From NCBI GenBank assembly GCA_016124255.1, contig WGOB01000006.1, forward strand, positions 1 through 64,000: 64,000 nt of DNA. Direction: 5' to 3'. Positions 61,298-64,000 of the stretch are shown one piece after another (the first letter of the stretch is position 1; the number at the start of each line of letters is the position of its first letter). The translations under genes were made by a program, and so were the position numbers. The DNA comes from Alphaproteobacteria bacterium (GTDB taxonomy: Bacteria > Pseudomonadota > Alphaproteobacteria > Caulobacterales > Aquidulcibacteraceae). The notes under the pieces were generated by a model. It did not search any database. It was not told the origin of the DNA and saw only the letters and a list, made by a program, of their open reading frames with translations.

Positions 61298-61320
61298 AAA
61301 AAAGACAGCTATGCTTTAAA
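61298..61320. promoter_or_regulatory. Candidate shared operator D
   Basis: An AT-rich stretch with AAAG (61301-61304) and CTTT (61314-61317) around ACAGCTATG, preceded by more A and followed by AAAC. Its AGCT centre and flanks are like site C, but the match is weaker and the arms are short. It is in the divergent gap of the DUF35 gene and the acyl-CoA synthetase gene. Candidate only. Confidence 0.4.
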
Positions 61321-61351
61321 CCGTCAAGGTTGTCGGTTTTTGAGGCGGAGA

Positions 61352-62938
61352 ATGCAGGGCATGGCGGGGGACGAGATCCGGTCTTTGGCGGACTTGGCGC
61401 GGGTGCAGGCGCGCCGCCAGGGCGATGCGGTCGCCTTCGAGTTCGAGGACCGGATCACCACGTTCGCCGCGCTCGACCGTCAATCGAACCAGATCGCCAA
61501 TGCGCTTATCGCCGCCGGCCTCACGCCCGGCGACCGGGTGGCCTATATCGGCAAGAACACCGACCGCTATTTCGAGTTGCTGTGCGCGGTCGCCAAGGCG
61601 CGCGGCGTGCTCGCGCCGGTGAATTGGCGTCTCGCCAAGCCGGAGATCGCCTACATCGTGAATGATTGCCGCGCGAAATTTCTCGTCGTCGGCGCGGAAT
61701 TCCTCGACCTGGCCAACGCGCTCCGGCCCGATCTGGCGAGCGTAACGACCTTCATTAGCGCGGAGGCGCCGCACCCGGACTTTATCGACTACGCCGCCTT
61801 CCGTGGCGCTCAGCCTACGGACGATCCCGGCGGAGAGCCCGGCTGGGAGGAGGTCGCGCTCCAGCTCTACACGTCCGGCACCACGGGGCATCCGAAAGGC
61901 GCGATGCTGCCCTCGCGCGGGTTCCTGGCGCTGCGGCGCACGCAGGAAGAGGCCAACACGCAATGGAACAAATGGACGTCCGACGACGTCTCGCTCGTGG
62001 CGATGCCGTGTTTCCACATTGGCGGGACTGGCTGGGGCGTCACCGGGCTTTATTACGGCGCCAAGGGCGTGATCATGCGTGAGTTCGATCCCTCGAAGGT
62101 GCTCGACTTCTTTGTGCGCTATGGGATCACCAAGCTCTTCATGGTCCCGGCGGCGATGCAGATCGTGCTCAACCAGCCGCACGCGCGCGAAGTGGATTAT
62201 TCACGCCTGAAATATCTGCTCTACGGCGCATCGCCCATTCCGCTTGATCTCCTGCGCGAGGCGATGGCGGTGTTCAAATGCGGCTTCGTGCAGATGTATG
62301 GGATGACGGAAACCACCGGCACAATCTGTGCGCTGCCGCCGGAGGATCATGATCCCAATGGGGGGGAACGCATGCGTTCTGCCGGCAAGGCCCTGCCCGG
62401 CGTGGAGATCGCGATCCTCGATGAGGCGGGGAAAGCACTCCCGCCGCGCGCGGTCGGCGAGATCGCCACGCGTTCGGCAGCCAACATGACCGGCTATTGG
62501 AATCTCGCCGAGGCGACGGCGGCAACGATCGACGATCAAAACTGGCTCCGCACCGGCGACGCGGGCTACCTCGACGAAGACGGGTATCTCTACGTTCATG
62601 ACCGAGTGAAGGACATGATCATTTCCGGCGGCGAGAACATCTATCCCGCGGAAGTGGAGAGCGCGATCTATGGTCATCCGGCGGTCGCCGATGTCGCGGT
62701 GATCGGCGTGCCGGACGAGAAATGGGGTGAGGCGGTGAAAGCGATGGTCGTGCTCAAGACGGGCGCGACAGCGACGCCTGCCGACGTTATCGGCTTCGCG
62801 CGCGAACGGATCGCGGGCTACAAATGCCCAAAGAGCGTTGACTTCATCGACGCGCTGCCGCGCAATCCGTCCGGCAAGATCCTGCGCCGGGAGTTGCGCG
62901 CGCCGTTCTGGCAGGGCCGCGCGCGGCAGGTGAACTAG
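61352..62938 (+). CDS. Acyl-CoA synthetase (AMP-dependent ligase)
   Basis: A 528-residue ANL-superfamily ligase starting at ATG 61352 (GAGGCGGAG upstream). The AMP-binding motif is LYTSGTTGHPKGAML near residue 175; MYGMTETTG, RTGDAGYLDEDGYLYVHDRVKDMIISGGENIYPAEVE and the C-terminal lysine region NPSGKILRREL are complete. It converts a free carboxylic acid into its CoA thioester, probably the entry step to the CoA part of the island. The closest sub-type is fatty-acyl or bile-acid-like CoA ligases. Confidence 0.95.
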   Translation: MQGMAGDEIRSLADLARVQARRQGDAVAFEFEDRITTFAALDRQSNQIANALIAAGLTPGDRVAYIGKNTDRYFELLCAVAKARGVLAPVNWRLAKPEIAYIVNDCRAKFLVVGAEFLDLANALRPDLASVTTFISAEAPHPDFIDYAAFRGAQPTDDPGGEPGWEEVALQLYTSGTTGHPKGAMLPSRGFLALRRTQEEANTQWNKWTSDDVSLVAMPCFHIGGTGWGVTGLYYGAKGVIMREFDPSKVLDFFVRYGITKLFMVPAAMQIVLNQPHAREVDYSRLKYLLYGASPIPLDLLREAMAVFKCGFVQMYGMTETTGTICALPPEDHDPNGGERMRSAGKALPGVEIAILDEAGKALPPRAVGEIATRSAANMTGYWNLAEATAATIDDQNWLRTGDAGYLDEDGYLYVHDRVKDMIISGGENIYPAEVESAIYGHPAVADVAVIGVPDEKWGEAVKAMVVLKTGATATPADVIGFARERIAGYKCPKSVDFIDALPRNPSGKILRRELRAPFWQGRARQVN

Positions 62939-62966
62939 AGTCAAGACAGCGAAAAGGGAGAGCAGC

Positions 62967-63254
62967 ATGATCGGCGTCGTCGCGCGCATCAAAATCCAGG
63001 AGGGCAAAGCCGCCGAAGCCGAGACGGTCTTGAAAGAACTCGTCGCTGCAGTGAAAGCGAACGAGCCGGATGTCCCCGTCTATGATCTTTTCAAAGCGAA
63101 GGACGGCAGCGGCGACTTCATCATGCTTGAGATGTATCCCAACCAGGCCGTTCTGGACGCTCATCAGAAGACGGCGCATTTCCAGGCCGTCGGCGCCAAA
63201 CTCATGCCCCTTCTCGCCGGCGCCCCGAAGCTCGAATTCCTCGACGGGGCATAG
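62967..63254 (+). CDS. ABM-fold putative quinol monooxygenase (second)
   Basis: A 95-residue protein: VVARIKIQEGKAAEAETVLKELVAAVKANEPDVPVYDLFKAKDGSGDFIMLEMYPNQ with DAHQKTAHFQAV, typical of the YgiN/ABM fold. It has a good ribosome site (GGGAGAGC) and follows the acyl-CoA synthetase by 28 bp. Convergent with the outer-membrane gene on the minus strand. Confidence 0.82.
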   Translation: MIGVVARIKIQEGKAAEAETVLKELVAAVKANEPDVPVYDLFKAKDGSGDFIMLEMYPNQAVLDAHQKTAHFQAVGAKLMPLLAGAPKLEFLDGA

Positions 63255-63276
63255 ATCGCGCCGGCAGCGATCGTCT

Positions 63277-64000
63277 CTATCGGCGATAGCTGAGCGTGGC
63301 CCCAGCGTAGGTTGCCGACCTCCCGCCGGCGTCTTCGATCGCGGCGCGCGCTTCGAGATACGTGACGGCCGCGGAAAGCGACCAGCGGCCGCTGGGCCGC
63401 CAGGACGCTTCGGCAGCGTATAGGTTCGCAATGGGTCCCGCTGCGCGCCCCGCAGTGTTCGGGAGCGCGATGTAAGGAACAGCGTATACGGCGTCGGCGC
63501 CCTGGAGTTTCCAGAGCGCGCCAGCCGATACCGACGCGCTGAAGGCATCGATCGGCCGCCAGGCGGCGAACGCCTGCAGATCCCAGCTGTTGGCAGGCGC
63601 GAGCGTCGCCGCGGGCGAATAATAGGTGAAGCGCGGGTAGATGGCGCTGAAGGTTTGAAGATCAGGATCGCTCAGATCGCGATCGCCGGACACGGCATTG
63701 CCGCGCAATCCCACTTGCGTGACGCCGGCTCCGAACTCGAATCGGCGACTCGCCTCGAACGCTGCGCCCCAAGCGGCGATGGCGCCCTGGTTGAAGCTGC
63801 CGAATTGATAGATAGCTTCATGGTTCCAGTCATACGGCCCAACGCCGCCGTAGAGACGTACGCCTATGGAATGGCGCTCCTCGACGCCGCTGGCCTGCGC
63901 CCAGCGGATGTTCTCATCGCGGCGACCAAAATAGTAGACATCCGCAGTGAACGGCGCGCCCTGCGGCGGCCGGCTCACGTAAAGCCCCCAGAACGCTTCG
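63277..64000 (-). CDS. Alginate-export-like outer-membrane protein, C-terminal part
   Basis: The gene runs in from beyond the right edge; the frame is open to base 64000, where it reads EAFWGLYVSRPPQG. The visible 240 residues show strand after strand of beta-barrel (YDWNHEAIYQFGSF, RFEFGAGVTQVGL, SWRPSGRWSLSAAVTYLEA) ending in TYAGATLSYRR, a proper barrel terminus. The segment DVYYFGRRDEN and NHEAIYQFG are usual in the alginate_exp family, which in catabolic islands acts as a porin for substrates other than alginate. Start and signal peptide are outside the window. Confidence 0.85.
   Translation of the reverse strand, partial: EAFWGLYVSRPPQGAPFTADVYYFGRRDENIRWAQASGVEERHSIGVRLYGGVGPYDWNHEAIYQFGSFNQGAIAAWGAAFEASRRFEFGAGVTQVGLRGNAVSGDRDLSDPDLQTFSAIYPRFTYYSPAATLAPANSWDLQAFAAWRPIDAFSASVSAGALWKLQGADAVYAVPYIALPNTAGRAAGPIANLYAAEASWRPSGRWSLSAAVTYLEARAAIEDAGGRSATYAGATLSYRR

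Noticed and set aside
63253-63276. Bidirectional terminator between the ABM gene and the barrel gene
   Set aside because: GATCGC and GCGATC can pair near 63256-63274, but the stem is only six bases and there is no T-run.

Overview
The window looks like chromosomal DNA of a GC-rich alphaproteobacterium. The signs are very high GC with strong third-position bias, TonB-dependent uptake, many short-chain dehydrogenases, tight ATGA-coupled operons and a CGTCATTCC/GGAATGACG-type dispersed palindrome. Gene content recalls Caulobacterales/Hyphomonadaceae, but that placement is an impression only. I see no rRNA, tRNA, CRISPR array, transposase or integrase.

Left part (0-6.2 kb). The start of a UDP-sugar epimerase/decarboxylase-like gene leaves the window on the minus strand. 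On the plus strand is a compact set: acyl carrier protein, FkbH-like HAD protein, membrane-anchored SGNH hydrolase and MBOAT acyltransferase, followed by an outer-membrane barrel-like protein. The four-gene set has the same logic as a Dlt system (loading enzyme, carrier, MBOAT, SGNH partner), with FkbH in place of the ligase. This suggests transfer of an ACP-bound small acyl group, perhaps glyceryl, to a surface polymer.

6.9-16.3 kb. An RND efflux pump and its lipoprotein adaptor are divergent from a TetR regulator across a perfect 15-bp inverted repeat, the probable operator. Next come a Roadblock/LC7 protein, an uncharacterised protein and a ParA ATPase (minus strand), then a periplasmic-binding-protein/OmpA fusion and an MHYT membrane sensor (plus strand).

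16.3-26.5 kb. A complete valine/leucine pathway runs in one direction: ilvD, ilvC, ilvB, ilvN, leuA, leuC, leuD, leuB, with mobA at the end. A TTG-initiated 50-residue leader peptide with a run of Leu, Val and Ile codons precedes ilvD, followed by a perfect 12-bp GC-rich hairpin. This is a convincing attenuator. LeuA lacks the usual C-terminal regulatory domain and IlvN is ACT-domain-only, so control may rest largely on the attenuator.

26.5-33.1 kb. Housekeeping and accessory genes: a glutathione S-transferase broken by a 32-bp insertion, a PCuAC copper chaperone, a regulator with two TetR domains in one chain, two small disordered proteins, an S41 peptidase, a universal stress protein, a YihY/BrkB membrane protein and a PaaI-type thioesterase.

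33.3-64 kb. A large catabolic island: an MFS transporter, a TonB receptor, two Rieske oxygenases, a P450 next to a limonene-1,2-epoxide-hydrolase-like enzyme, seven SDR or NmrA-type reductases, an MDR reductase, AcoA/AcoB-like E1 subunits with a distant AcoC-like lipoyl-hydrolase, acyl-CoA dehydrogenase, acyl-CoA synthetase, a thiolase with DUF35 partner, a molybdopterin oxidoreductase, two ThuA-fold proteins and several small NTF2, ABM and VOC proteins. Transcription units radiate from divergent promoters. Four of these carry related AT-rich palindromic sequences, suggesting one regulon, possibly under the TetR protein encoded at 52.5 kb. The substrate cannot be read from sequence; a cyclic hydrophobic compound (terpenoid, steroid-like or alicyclic) taken up by the TonB receptor and activated as a CoA thioester is the best guess.
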